A DNA stretch of 64,000 nucleotides from Polytrichum commune (Eukaryota > Streptophyta > Polytrichopsida > Polytrichales > Polytrichaceae), in the NCBI GenBank assembly GCA_950295325.1, contig OX485809.1, forward strand, positions 38,030,081 to 38,094,080, in the 5' to 3' direction. Position numbers and translations under genes: made by a program. Below, one piece after another: positions 1 to 13,344 of the stretch (within the stretch, counting starts at the first letter, position 1; every line of letters begins with the position of its first letter). The notes under the pieces are model-generated. The model worked only from the letters and a program-made list of their open reading frames with translations. It ran no database searches and was not told where the DNA came from.

Positions 1-364
1 AAATTTGATGATTATAATTCAGTGCTTCAATAATTGCAAAATGGAGAGAATATGATCGAGAAATGGAGAGAAGAGGGTTACAAAGGGCACAAATGAATGC
101 ATTTCCTTACTCGGGCCTAACTCAGTAGACATGGCCCATTGTTCTTGAGTTTCAAGAAAAAATTAAGGGAGGAGAGATGGAGTTATCGCATACAAGTGTA
201 CTTCTCATTTAACAAAATAAAAGCCAGTACGGAACCCGGATGTTAATGTTTTTAGTTGATTTGACACTGGAATCAATTTTTAGGATATTGAATTAAACAA
301 CACAACTTCAAACTTATAGGGGGTCAATTTTTTTTAGTTAGATAGATAAAAGGTACATTTGTAT

Positions 365-365
<1 letters not shown>

Positions 366-407
<42 letters not shown>
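366..407. repeat. (CT)n microsatellite
   Basis: Uninterrupted CT dinucleotides, about 21 units. A shorter CT run is at 1411-1426. Confidence 0.97.
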
Positions 408-410
<3 letters not shown>

Positions 411-1757
411 AGAGGAGAGTTATAAATTATAAGTTACTCCTTGAAAAGTAGTGACTCTAACAAAGGCTCAACAATACTACAATCTACCTTCCATATTACG
501 ACACTTGATTATACGACGCATTTCTAACCAACCAAACTTTCTAGTGTTAATTTACCTCCATACGACAACTACAACAGTTGAGTACAACATATTTAGGCAT
601 GATTTGTCATTTAATAAAGGTAATAAATGTGCCTAAGTGATGGGACCCACATGTAGTACAAGGTTTATATGCCATTAGTACTTTGGAAGGAACATACAAG
701 CAAGTCTCATGTCATCTTCGAGTCTTGCAAGTGAGGAAATGTCCATTGAGGAATATGTGCAGTTAAAAGGGGAGAAAATTGTTATTCTAGAACAATAATT
801 GAGTACAACACAATTGAGTTGGTAGAACTGGCATGGAATAGAGAAGCCCAATTGGATTTAGATTTAAATGAAGATGCAATGGAGGGGAATGATGTGGATG
901 ACCAACACTAGTACCATAGAGGGCTCCCTATTCCAACACATATTCATTATTTCCCCCTCAAAATCAGCCACGTGTCATGCTCGCATTCGCCATGACCCAC
1001 TTGTATCCCACATGGTAACTATATTCCGGCACATGTAAAGATGAAATAGGCAGCCCTCTATAGTAGTCAAGCTTCCTCAAGCCCATGAGTATGCTGAACT
1101 GCTATCAAATTTTGCAGCGAAGGATTCATCACAGTTTTTTAGTTGTAGGTGTGATGACCACGTAACCTTCTATACATAACTTGAAGAAGATGTTAGTTGC
1201 CAACATGACCAAACATTAACCTTAAGACCATAGATTCTTACCTTCATAGTGTGTAAAGACATCATCATGAAAATATACATTTTTTCTTTGTTTTAATCTC
1301 CATATCAATGTGCGACATTGTGAGCATATTTCATCAACAGAAGTGTTTTCTCAACCTCATGTATCTTCATTACGTATACAAGATGACATTCTACATTGAG
1401 AAATACGGCTCTCTCTCTCTCTCTCAGTCCTAAACCTTAATCCTACAACATATGAGGCCAAAATGTCATATTACCAAGAATACGGCATTCGGATAATACA
1501 ACACATTCTTGCACGACCTAATGTGTCTAGATAGGGAGACCGGTATGAGTTTCCTAACCCTTTCAACTTAACTACCTGAGAAAACATATACTCTTTATGA
1601 TCCAACCTAGTGCTTGATTTTACTAAGTTACTCAATGGCCTATCTAACCCAACATTATACAGACACTGAATGATCAAACTGTACATCCAGTTGGCATCCC
1701 TTGCTGTGCCGTTTGAAAAAGCAAGCATGTGTCGCGTTCATCCAACGTGCCCCAAGG

Positions 1758-1790
1758 AATGGATGGATGGATGGATGGATGGATGGATGA
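1758..1790. repeat. (GGAT)n microsatellite
   Basis: About eight GGAT tetramers in a row. Confidence 0.95.
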
Positions 1791-2302
1791 TATCTTAATA
1801 TGTCGGGGGAGATCTCTTGACTTTGAGCCTCACGAGTTATTCAATGGTAAAAGCGCAATACTGTAGTACTCTGCCCCTCACTGCGCGAATTTGGGGGCAT
1901 TGACTGGTGAGGGAACTGGACAGTTGGGGGCAAGGGAGCGCCATGTGTCGCTGTTGTATTGGCGAGGAGCATGGGTATATCCTATGTGGCAGACACACGG
2001 GTTTGCATGTTCTCGGAAGGGTAGGGGCTGTGGCGATTCAATGATACCGTGTTAAGCCAGTTAGTTAGTTAGTGATGAGCCAGCTTTACTGCGACATCAC
2101 GGTCAAAGAGAATAGAAAGGATCCGTCGTGCCCAAAGACATGACAACGGGGATGGGTGGAATAAAATATAAATGAATTGCATACAACATTCTTATTCTTG
2201 GGTATTCTATACAAAGCATCATTTAATTTTCTTCTATGTTTATACATGTATGTGATAGTCAACGGACTCATCGTAGGTAATCTTGATTGAGCATGCCATT
2301 CC

Positions 2303-2680
2303 TTATTAAGACGAGTGAGGTCTCAAGTTAAAAATTCATTCGGACTCTTCAATAAGGTAGATGCATCTCAAATGGCCTACTTCTTTTAGGATATGGAAAC
2401 ACGCAATTAGTATGAGACGGTTTGCAAATCCAAACCGAGGTCGCGCGGAGTCATTTGCCTTGTAGTTTCTGAGGTCGTTTAGGTTATATAGGTCCTTCCA
2501 ATCATGTTGACTATTGAACTTAGCAAAGTTATCAAGTTTTGAGCACGTAGTCCAGTTTTTTTTAAGTCCATATTTTGTTTTGTTTTTTTTGTTTCCGTTT
2601 TTGGAGCCACACCCCACCACATACTAACTGACATATAGGTGTCCAAGTAATATAAGCAACCAAACTAGGCACGTCTACCT
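2303..2680 (-). repeat. Dispersed repeat family A, copy 1
   Basis: Reverse orientation. Shares words such as AACACGCAATTAGT, ATCATGTTGACTATTG and GTTTTGAGCA with the copies at 13743 and 37484, and ends with the family terminus CACGTCTACCTTA. Boundaries are approximate. The 94-codon open frame across it is a repeat artefact. Confidence 0.7.
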
Positions 2681-3959
2681 TAATAGGTAGAGGGGCCCTT
2701 CGGACATGGGCTGCTCTAACATAATCACAGTTTGTGTCATGGCGATAAGTGTATCAAAATTGTTTACTTGTTTTTCCTCCATATAGGGTTTTTGTGTCAT
2801 GTCCTTGTCATGCGACATGTCCTTAAATAAATTTTAAATATATTGGCTACTCGTTTAAGATTGCTCACTACATCGCATGGTTTATTATTGGATGTTCATG
2901 AGAAAATGTTTTATTTTTTGTTTAGTTTAGAGATCTTCTCGTCAATTTCTTCTCTTCCACATTTTTATTTATCCATCTATTAATGTCAATCACCTTCCCA
3001 AGTTACAATATTAATGTGGAAGAAAGAGAATTATTGCATATCTCTGATTCATCTAACATAGAAGCGTTGAAATAGTGTGCAGAGGCCTTGAAGTTGCTCA
3101 ACTTCCATTCCAAAGTGGTCTTGCCATATAGAGTGGTTCAAAACACAACTCTTGTGTATGGTGTAGGGAGTTCGTGGCTAGGACATCCAAGTGGGCCCAT
3201 ATGGTCCCATGCTCACATCCTTTAGCCACCACCCTTTGCCTACGCATGTAGGCGCTTATGTACCTAAGGATCCCTAGGTGAAGCCCCACCAACATATAAC
3301 GTAGGCTTTTTAACAAGATAGATATAATTTCCAAATTTAAAAAGTTGTAATAACTACCCAACCAAAAGTTTTCATGAACGAAGATATTAGCATGTTGGAA
3401 CGAAGAATATGTCAATGCTTTGAAAATGAAAAACTTGGTAATGACCAAACCAAAAATCGCACAAGTCCATGATGATTGATATTTGACATAACTTGTCTCC
3501 ACCAATCACACATGTCAGTGTTGGTTGTCCTTCCAATATCGGAGACAATGTCCTAAAGACCCCCTCTTCTTACTACTACTTGTTTGTCAAATGTTTGATT
3601 ATTTTTCGTTGAAAACATTCAGCGGTAAGAGACTTGTTTTCTAGGCGGTTGGGACCCACTAGAACGGAACTCGTCATATAGTTTCGAGGTTGCTTCAAAG
3701 GTTTGTAATCGTACATGTCCTCAACATAGGTAGCTTAAGTCGCGTCAAGGTTGATACATTGTAATCAATCTTCATGGGGGGTTCAATGACATCTCAACCA
3801 ATGTAATAAACTAAGTGGAAATGTTGTGTGTATAGCAACCGTGTGAGGGAGAAACCATTGTACATGGTGCATCTTGGTAATCTACAAAGGGGTTATATAA
3901 TCACTATAGCCTATTCCCTTATAAGCTACGACATTTGCACGCATTCTTCACACTAACAA
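2681..3959. other. Intergenic, no gene seen
   Basis: A 135-codon minus-strand frame at 3098-3505 starts without a recognisable motif and has no partner exons. I treat it as chance. Confidence 0.45.
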
Positions 3960-3967
3960 CAATAGGA

Positions 3968-4516
3968 CATATGTAGATCACTCTAAGGCATTTTTGTGCA
4001 CCACGTGCGGCTGGGGATTTTTTGTTTTGGGGCTATTTACCTTCAAGGGTTGAATTAGAGCCTCCCTATAATTACTTAAATTTAAAAAATGGCCCATTTG
4101 TTTGCACCCTTCCATTACTTATATTGTCCAAGTCACTGCAATTTTTTGTACTCTATAATCCTTTTAAGTAATAAAAGCGTGGGGAAGATGACCCCAACGA
4201 CGGCGCGTTCCCTTTTCATCCATTGTTGGATAGACGGAAATCCCAATTATCATCCATTCCCGTGAGTCCTAAACCCATTTACATAGCATACTAAACATAC
4301 CTTCTAGGATCCTTATCTTCAGCTTCTATATTAATTTTACAAAAAAATAATGGCCCACATTTTATGTCCATCTAACTTACTTATAATGGGATTGTCTACA
4401 TTTAATGGCCCCTTCATTATTTGGAATTCCTTTATAACTTTTATTTCAAATGATTTTAATCCTCTCTATATTATGCCGCACGCCATTTTTAAAATGCACT
4501 AAGTGATCTACCCGTG
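3968..4516. mobile_element. hAT-like MITE, family B, copy 1
   Basis: 549 bp. TIRs of about 40 bp: the left reads TAGATCACTC...GTGCACCACGTGCGGC, the right its complement, ending CCCGTG. An exact 8-bp target duplication CAATAGGA flanks it at 3960-3967 and 4517-4524. Internal ends match the 1.7-kb copy at 24308, so this looks like a deletion derivative. No coding capacity. Confidence 0.93.
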
Positions 4517-4818
4517 CAATAGGACCATCCCAAATTCTCAATCACTACAATTAAAAATTAAGGTTGAGGCATCTATAACCAATAAAATAAGAGAGTTTGT
4601 ACTTGTTTAGGAGGAGTAATAGCAGGGAAATTATTTTTTCTTGAGAAGAGAAAAAAAAGTCCAAGGAGAATGTAATTATCTAAAAAAACCATGCATATGG
4701 TAATTGCTACAAATTTTGAAGCATAAAATTTAGGGTTACACATCGTCAATTTATAGGTTAACCCATAAGCACTCATCTCAATGCTAGCCCTTGGCTACAA
4801 TAATTGGCAAGGCTCTTA

Positions 4819-5212
4819 GAGCATCCTCAGTCGGTCTAGGTAAAGCTCACTGCAAACCAAGACCTATCTTGCTTAAAATTGCTCAAAATTTAGAGGGAGT
4901 GCACCAAATCTTGCTTAAAATGGACAGATCCTCCCACACTCCCTCTAAATGTCAAAAATTTGGAGGGAGTGTGGGAGGATCTTTCCATTTTAAAGCAAGA
5001 TTTGGTGCACTCCCTCTAAATTTTGAAAATGTGGTGTTTTCAATGAGGGATTTCACCTACGTCAAATTTTTACAATTCTTTTTTCTTGAGAAATATCTCA
5101 CGTTTATTTAGGTGTGCTTCTAATGATGGTAATTTTAGTTTCTAATTTTAGGTCAGTCAAAAGATAGGTTTTGGTTTGCAGTGAGCTTTACCTAGACCGA
5201 CTGAGGATGCTC
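4819..5212. mobile_element. PIF/Harbinger (Tourist-like) MITE with nested foldback
   Basis: 394-bp element with TIRs of about 52 bp, starting GAGCATCCTCAGTCGGTCTA; the other end is its reverse complement with one mismatch. TTA flanks both sides (4816-4818 and 5213-5215), the PIF/Harbinger target duplication. Inside lies a second inverted repeat of about 62 bp (4889-4950 against 4959-5021), so the whole element can fold into a nearly complete hairpin. A 106-codon open frame across it is an artefact of the repeat. Confidence 0.93.
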
Positions 5213-5215
5213 TTA

Positions 5216-7405
5216 TGAGGGCAATCAATCACATGTTGCCACCACATAATTTTTTTAACTTTGTACGCTCAAAATATATAGATCTCATCTATCTTGACAA
5301 TACATGAGACTCTAGTGAGCGGTTAAATTGACTCGGTTGACTATGGAGCCTTCAACATTAGGGATCAACCAAATAGTCATTATTCAAGTACACTTTACAG
5401 TAGAGCAAAAATATCTAAGGTAGAGGATGCTAAAACCAATACCCCATCCAAAAGCAACACTGTAAACGCCTCTCAACCGCCAACACTCTACTTCCTTGAA
5501 TTGTTCCCCATGGAAAAGGAGTGCATGGGCCCCACTAATGAACGGGTTTAGGTGTCGTTAGTGGCGCCACCTCATAATGGGCCTCCACTACCTCCATACA
5601 GGGTAGGTAACGGGCTCCATTCTATCTTGGGTTAGCTCAAGGTGGGTTTAGGGTGGCTTGTCAGTGCCTATTCTAGCCATTCTATTCGGGGGAAGGGGGG
5701 GTCACTTCTATTCATGGGCACAAAGGGGGTCCGGCCCTGGGATGCAAGGAGACAACCTGCAACTGAACCGGATGGGATCATGGAGGTGGTCATGTGGCTT
5801 TTGTGTTCCGCTACTAGTTGGGCTTTGATATATCTTGGGTCTAGTACCCAACTATGTTGGGTTGAGGTTAGGTAGCGAAGGCAGGGGTCCTCGTTATATA
5901 AAAGGTTATCATACACATGCCTAGGGGTTGGATTAATGAAGCTAGTGGTTTTGACTTTGAATATTCATCAAATATTCAATTGAGGCTAATGTTTTTCCTT
6001 TATACCTATCTTTATCCCAAAGGCTAATATGAATCTATATTTTGTATATCAACCACACAGCCATATGTATGTGCAATAGCTTAAAGTGTTAGTTTAAGCA
6101 CCCTCTACCTTAAAGCAATTGAGAGATGATTGGCAATGACATGGATCCTCAAATGAACAACCTTAAATAGTTTGAAGTTTCTATTAATAAGATGGGAACA
6201 CATGAAACAATTAATGACCACCACTAGTGGACTAGACTAGGAGTAGAATTACTCTTATGTGGGCCCAAAATGGCTATTTATAAAAAGTGGCGGCTTGAAA
6301 AGATGCAGTGATTGGTGGGATATGTCTTGTTTCACACCAGTGGGGATCATTTTTGGGTGACATTGAGTCTAACCATTTTGTGTGCATTCATATGCAGAGT
6401 AGGAAATTTTGATGCTCAGATTAGGGAGACTCCCCTATACAAGTAGGGCGTTTGACTTTCTTGCCTCTTTGGGAAAAAATGTACCTAATTACTTACACGG
6501 AATAAAATTGTGAAACAATTTGCATCCTTCATTATTTCCTCTGCTCCATCCTTGAAAAATATTGCACAAACTTCAAGGAACTCTTTCTAGCCGATTCAAC
6601 TCATTTTCATCCTTTATGGCATTTAATGCCACTTACTGTTTGAAATTTACGGAATAAAATAACTTGTTATTCAAGTGCTTGATTTTTTACAAGCGAAAAT
6701 TGAATAGGTTGTTCTGACTTGATAAAATATAAAAGACTTGGGTTGGTAAAATATTACATTCCCAATAAATAGTTATAGCACTTGTGTAACTCCAAATAGT
6801 AAGTGACACCAAATGCCATAAACTATATAGTACCTCAAAGCTCAATGTGGATGTATCAATCCACACGGGGTCTACAAGAGGCTATTTAATGAATGATCTT
6901 TGTACAAAATATGCATAGGATGTGGATATTGCTTCCAAGTACTATGTAGATAGTAGGAGTAGGCTATTGTGAGTTTCAAAATAAGTTACAATTCTCTATA
7001 CAGGGCCTATACTTTCTAACACTTTAAGTGTTGGAAGCATCAAAATTCCACAAAATTCCACAAGTCAGTAATGCATGCTTATTATTTGAGTGATTGAAGA
7101 GCATTATGATGTATAAATCAGGCATATTGAATACTTTCTATGTTTTACTTACATGTATGTATACTACAGTAGTGTATGATTTAGTTCAATGGTCATTTGA
7201 AAGTGATTCTCGTCTTCCAATACGAAATTTTAAGACAAGGGCATTAACATTTGGGATTGAGTGACACACATTATTTTGTGTTTTATGTGTATAAGTACAA
7301 TAATATGGCCCACATCCCTTCCTCAAAGTCCTTAGCAGTGCGAAGTGAGTGCATGGAAAATATGAGACACCAAAGGGTCAAGATTTTGCAACCAACTCAT
7401 GTATG
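5216..7405. other. Intergenic, no gene seen
   Basis: Overlapping opposite-strand frames at 5642-5916 show no known motif. Nothing else supported. Confidence 0.5.
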
Positions 7406-7407
7406 TA

Positions 7408-8971
7408 CAGTGACTCCAAAGACCAAGTCTATGCATCAAACAAGGACTTTCATGGGCATTTCACAAAAAGATATTGATATATTTCGGAAATGTAAAATGT
7501 AATTATAAAAGAATTAGAAGTTGACTTTTAGATGATGCCATAATGATGTCATCAACTTCACTAGGGTTCCAGTGAGAGAGGAAGTGAGACATCGACGTTT
7601 ACAAAGACTCAGTTTTTGAGGCGTCGCTTGCTACCTTTTTTGAGAGCTCTCATTTTCTTGTTTCTTCATCGTTTTGAGTAAATAAAAAATTCGAGGGTTT
7701 CGTGTGTATCGTGTCGAATACTTCTTGTTTCTTTGTGGAGATTGTATAGAAAGATGAGACCTATTTCACGAGAGAAAGAGCAAAATATTATAACCTTGAT
7801 AGAGAAGAGGGAGGAGTGATAGAGAGATTGCAAAGAGTGTGGGTTTGGCACAATCTACAGTTAATAGAGTGAGAAAGAGGCTTTCTACAAGTGTAGCATT
7901 GTCTAAAGGAGGTCGTCCTAAGGTCCTAACAGAGTGGGAGAAGTGTTATGCTTCACGGCTAGTTATTGTTGGCGGTTTAGAAACTACAACAGAGGCATCA
8001 AAAGTGCTTCGAAGAGAGATGAGTGTTATGATGTGCGACAATACCTCGAGGAATGCGTTGAGAGAACAAGGATTATGTTCTTTTACAAAGGTTAAGAAGC
8101 TTGTTTTTAGTTGGAAGAACATCAAAGACAGATTTCGCTTTGCTCAAATGCACAAAGATTGGACTGTGAGTGATTGGGAGTGGGTGGTGTTTAGTGATGA
8201 AACTAAAATATCGTCGTTTCAATTCATATGGGAGGACTTGGTGTTGGATAGAGGACAAAGAAAACATCTATGTGCGTGTTGTGAACCAAATTGTGAAGCA
8301 TGGTGGAGGCTCTATAATGCTTTGGGGTTGTTTGACTTGTAGATGATTGGGGTCATTGCATAATATACAAGGGCACTTGAATGCTAGAGGCTACATCGCA
8401 ATTTTAGAGCAAGATTTGTGTAGTACATTGCTTGCACTTGGGTTTAATATTGAAGAAATCATTTTTCAACAAGACAATGTTGCCGTGCATACAACCAAGA
8501 TTGTTTGAGAATGGTTTGGGAAGCAACCATTTTGTGTTCTAGAGTGGCCTGCACAATCCCCTGACTTAAATCCTATTGAGCACATATGGGCATTACTGAA
8601 ACAACGATTGAACTCATACTCTAGTCCTCCTAGTGGTATTCTTCAATTATGGGTTCGAGTGCAAGAAGTTTGCAACTTTATTAGTCTAAAGGAGTGTAGA
8701 GGATTGTATGCTAGCATGCTTGATGGAATTGCAGTTGTTCAAGTGTCTTCTACACTGTAGTGCAAAAACCAAGTCTATGTACATACTTTTCTTCAACATC
8801 TTTATCAACTTTGTTGTAATTGAAATCATGATTTTATCATTATAGTGGTGTGTAGAACTTTATACTCTATAATTTTTGTTTTATAACTTTTGATTTCGAT
8901 CACTCTTGTTTCCAACATCCTCATTTGAAGTTTCAAGTTCCTTGCAAAGACTCGGTTTTTGGGAATCACTG
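7408..8971 (+). mobile_element. Decayed Tc1-type DNA transposon (D34E) with CAGTG ends
   Basis: The left end reads CAGTGACTCCAAAGACCAAG from 7408 and follows TA (7406-7407). The right end, on the other strand, reads CAGTGATTCCCAAAAACCGA from 8971. Together they are the CAGT-type inverted termini expected of Tc1 elements and enclose the transposase remnant. The right flank runs into TG/TA microsatellite sequence, so the second TA target copy cannot be placed. Length about 1.56 kb, normal for Tc1. Right end about 0.8 sure, left end about 0.6. Confidence 0.72.
7754..8760 (+). pseudogene. Tc1-type transposase, broken by frameshifts and stops
   Basis: A DDE-family transposase that would cut and paste the enclosing element. 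It starts at an ATG (MRPISREKEQ), then shifts frame before the helix-turn-helix part (GLAQSTVNRVRKRLS). The first catalytic Asp is in VVFSDETKIS (codon 8196-8198). After a further shift, the second Asp is in FQQDNVAVHTTK (codon 8473-8475) and the Glu in [15 protein letters not shown] (about 8578-8580). Thirty-four residues separate them, counting one in-frame TGA as a residue. This is the D34E spacing of the Tc1 family, not the D39D of typical plant mariners. At least three frames and two internal stops make it inactive. The C-terminal [17 protein letters not shown] resembles the usual Tc1 tail. Confidence 0.88.
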
Positions 8972-10970
8972 TGTGTGTGTATATATATAAAAAATAAAAA
9001 TAAAATTAAGTTCACACCTGGAACTTACCTTTAAGTTAGAGGCGGACATTGTTCCCGGATGTACTTATCGACAAGTTTCCTTAACCACACCCTTAACCCT
9101 CCGATTTTGATCGCATTGTTAATGGTAAGCCGACCACATAAAAATAGCCCCGTTTACATGCTCTTGTGAGTAACTTATTTAATGTGAGTTAAGTTCTCAC
9201 GAAGTTGGCTTAGCTTTGGCCCAAATGTGAACCTAGCTAACTCTACCTTTGAAAATAAGCTTACTTTACCCTAGGATCCCCCCCCCCAGAGTGACTAGGA
9301 TTTCATATGGTACTAGAAGTGTGCATGTGTTTCTTGTTGTTAAAGGAAACCTTGTCCATTGCAACTGGCTGGAAAATATACATAAATAAGTCAACAAGGC
9401 ATTTAAAAATCCCAAAAATGCTACCATGAGTCGTAACATAGAGTTGTAGAGGACAAGTTTTCTTGTAGTAAGGGACCATGTCACCATAGGTTGAGAAAAA
9501 GTGGACTTAAACAACATTTTTTTTGGGGAATTGGGCTCAACTCATCATTAATGTCAATTGGACCATGTTGAAAGACCATGGCATGTGATTGTAGTTTAGG
9601 TCCACTTTTCATTTGACACTATATGTTTGATATAGTGTGACATTACAATTGATGTATTATGTAAATGACAATGGTCTCCACAACATGAATTTAGAATGTA
9701 TCCCATTCTAACTATCTGTAATTGCCACTTGGATTGATTGTAAGATCATTTTCATGGGTTGATGATGATATAACATTGTAGTCCTACCCACTTTGTACCT
9801 TTTCTAAACCAGAAGGGATAAGTGTAGGCTAGCCTAGCTAGTCCCATGGCCAATGCAATTCAACCTTACACTTGATGCAAATCTCAGCCTACATGTCATT
9901 TGATTCTTGGCATTGACCCGCCCAACAGATGTGCCACGCAACCCATGTGGGTTACTTGCAATGGCTAACTTTTATAATTTATTATACAAGACAAGTCTAA
10001 GCCCAAAGATAACCAATGAGGCAAGCCCAAGATTCTCACATGTCAGTTCAATGTGGCAGATAAAACGATACTCGTGTTGTTCAATATGTAAGGGAACACC
10101 AACATAAAAGGGGAATCATGCCCAAAAATCTCTTGGCCTCACAGTGCAAGAGCATACTATTGAGTAATGTTATGAAATTAAAAACAATCAGATGCATAGT
10201 AGAGTTATCCACAAAGTATCTCAAGGTGGGGTTAAACTATTATGAGCTCATGATGTGCCACGTCCATCATGGTGGCCTAATTTATGAATTTTAGATTTGA
10301 AATGAATATAATATACTTGAATATTGTATATATTGGACCTCCTCGGATGTTTCTCCTTTCATAACATTATTATTAAGTAGCTAGACAATGGTCTTTTTCC
10401 ATACAAAAAGAGATTGAGAATTAAAAAATGTGATGAATTATAGTTGCTTGTCAAAAACTCTACAGTGATGATAATTTCCTAATTATGAACATACTAAAAT
10501 ATCATTTGTCTAAATATTACATGTATATTAGGATTTCAAACTTGAAGAGATGCTCCTTAAGACCATATGCATAGTTATCATATATCATTTCACCTAGATG
10601 ATTTGGAAGTTCAAGATTTGTGTTCAAAATAGTTAATATTAAGTTTCGCAACCCACGTGATTCATAAAATGATTCATAAAACCTACATTGCACCTATTTT
10701 TATATATGGTTTAGACTACATTAATCCTAAGCATCCACATTTTCAAATCAATGTCCTGTGGTGTGTATTTAGCATGCATTATGCACACCATTAGACATTC
10801 TATTATGCAAATTTGAATAGATGTACTAAGAAGAATCTATCATACATGATCCGTTCCAACCACACCAAATTGTCTTTCCAAATGTTGCATCATCTTCCAC
10901 GACATGCATGTCCACTACCATGATGTCATATACTACGAGAGAATTGACTTTGCAATTGTTGCGTCAACTT

Positions 10971-11029
<59 letters not shown>

Positions 11030-12121
11030 ACCTTTATCATAGCCGTGAGCTCATATGTGAACCTAAAACATGTTGACTGAGCATGGATATGGAACAAGAG
11101 AACTTATCAAACATGTTATCTAATTTAGAAGTCGTTATCTTTTGTATCGAGTTTCTAATCAATGAGAGAATCAATTTTCATCAGCATTTAACATTGGGGA
11201 CTCAGGACACTAGGTATACAATATGTCTACAAAGTTGCATGCAAAGGTTGTTTTTTGGGAGAGGGTTATAAATCTTGGTCCAAGCTTAGCGTTATGCTAC
11301 TTTATAATGCCATCTATCATTTGCCACCCTTCACTAATCTATCAATTACTCAATGTTTAACCTATCACCCTACATAATTTAAGACTTAATTTATGACTTA
11401 GTTTTTCGTAAACACCCCCACAATATATGCTCCAAAGTATAGAGCATGCAAGCATTGCAAGTAAAACGCAATCCACCAACAACGGCTGGGAATGAAACAA
11501 CCCAACACCAACAATCGCCACAAGGAATGCACAAAGGTGACATGTACGACTTAAAACTTGAAAAATAGTTGCAGTCAACTTATGTAAACAAACGAACCTC
11601 GTGGTGGGCACTTAATATATTATTGCATCCATTTGTTTGGGGGTTATTATATATGGGACCTTTATTTGAATGCACCCTATTCCTAATTTAAAAACGTCAC
11701 TTTCTTCAATTCTATTGATCCTTTCGTTCCTTACACGGTGCAGGAAGCATAAAATTATTACACACTTTGTTTGTTATAAGTGTATCTCTTGACAAAAAAT
11801 TACAAATAAAAATAAAATGTTGCATCATGGCATGTTCACCCATGGTCACTTCAACTTTACGTGTCCATGTATAAGACAAGGTAGGACGACAACTCGTTTC
11901 CTAACCAATGAGAGATTTAAGAAAGCGGTGGTTGTGGTCATTGGTCACTATAATAAACTAGCCCTGAGGCTTGTTTGAGGTGGGGCCCTCAAGAGTTTTT
12001 TTTAACTTATAAAAATCTTTGTAACTTTGAGTTGGGTAGTTTGCACCCATTTGGGTAACATAACCCTACATGAAAATTTTGTGAAGAGAAAAATAATAGA
12101 GGCTAGAAATTAGGTCAATTT
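8972..12121. other. Intergenic, no gene seen
   Basis: AT-rich, with the GA microsatellite at 10973. Short frames only. Confidence 0.5.
10973..11027. repeat. (GA)n microsatellite
   Basis: Long uninterrupted GA run, about 27 units. Confidence 0.97.
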
Positions 12122-12530
12122 ATGAGCCGTGACGTACCATCCATGTATGAGGACTACATGAGTGGTATGTGGCAAGATGTGCCTTGCCTCATCTCCAATG
12201 AACACCTATACTTGATTTTTGAATGGTTGGATGTGGATCTAAGAACAAATACCAAAAAAAGACATGTTTTCAAAAGAGATTGGATTACACGCTCAAAATC
12301 TATTAATCATTCCAGACGCATTCGTTAACGTAATTAGGGAGACCTATATGGTCATTTAATAGCTCGGAGAACCTTCACTTGGACAATGAGTAGAATGTCC
12401 ATAGAAACTCCAAAACTTATGAGGAGAGTGGCAGGTACGATTTGAATAACGTGTTAATCATCTCACATTAATTGCATGTTCCTGAGAGAAAGGTGTCCAT
12501 TTAAGACCCACTTACACTAGTACCATACAA
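12122..12530 (+). repeat. Dispersed repeat family A, copy 2
   Basis: Forward orientation. Shares GGATGTGGATCTAAGAA, AAAAGAGATTGGA, GGTCATTTAATAGCTC and the CATTAATTGCATGTT end region with the other copies. Both termini are degraded. Confidence 0.7.
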
Positions 12531-12689
12531 CACGTGACATCCTTCAGATTCATGTTGAGAATCATATCAATTCTTCCGTATATGCACCCTCTACTCAGTG
12601 CCCAAAGAGATTTTCAGGCATAGTTGGTCAAAAATCCTTGTGTTACCTTTTTTGGGGGGGGGGCACAAATTGAAAATTCAATTGCAGAA

Positions 12690-12900
12690 AGAATCCATAA
12701 TACAACCAACCCGGCTGAACCAACGCAAAAAATCCTAGTGTTTCCAAGTCCAACTGGTTGCATGTTGTGATTTTTCTGTTTTTCTTTCATAATTTGGAGT
12801 ATGATCTGTAGATTCCTCTATAATGGTCAGTGATCCTCCTATAGTCTTGAACTTCATTTGTTTATATCTCGCACTCAACCAAGTTCATCTGGGAGTACAC
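12690..12900 (-). repeat. Dispersed repeat family D, copy 1
   Basis: About 210 bp in reverse orientation. Related to 19775-19960, 28362-28560 and 46055-46230 through CCAACTGGTTGCATGTTGTG, the line around TTTCTTTCATAATTTGGAGTATGATCT, and the AACCGGTT-like words. Nature unknown; no clear termini. Confidence 0.6.
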
Positions 12901-13344
12901 AAAATGGTCCTATCATTATCGGCCAAAGTAAGTTTCTAGACTCCATGCTAATTTTCATAATGATAATTATTGTGGACCACATTATTCTTCAGCCCATGCT
13001 AAATTTCTAGTAGAAAATTAGTGTGAGCCACAATGATTTTTTATTAAAGAATTAATGTGGGTGATCATTTTATTTTGTGCTACTTTTGTCCTTATACTAA
13101 TATTTAGCGTGTGGATCCAAAGTCTTCATGAGGACTTGAGGAAAAGACCCAGGGCCTTGGACCCACGTTCATTGCACCCTAACTAGAAAATTAGTGTGGC
13201 CCACACTAATTGCTTCCATGCTAATTGTCCACCCACACTAATAGGACCATTTAGTGTAGTAATCAATTCTCTTCGTTCAACGCCCCTACTTCAATTAGAC
13301 TCCATTGGGGCTCCATGGATGGATCTTTGACATGTCTTTAGATA

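Larger units (their letters stand above)
1..2302. other. Intergenic, no gene seen
   Basis: AT-rich, with CT and GGAT microsatellites only. Open frames at 451-636 and 1471-1728 lack recognisable motifs. Confidence 0.5.

Noticed and set aside
3098..3505. 135-codon minus frame
   Set aside because: One of the longer frames, but no recognisable domain, no neighbouring exons, and in repeat-rich DNA.
4791..5111. 106-codon plus-strand frame
   Set aside because: It lies almost wholly in the palindromic MITE; the repeat explains the open frame.
5642..5916. Overlapping opposite-strand frames
   Set aside because: No motif, no splice signals that extend them, GC-slightly-richer patch only.
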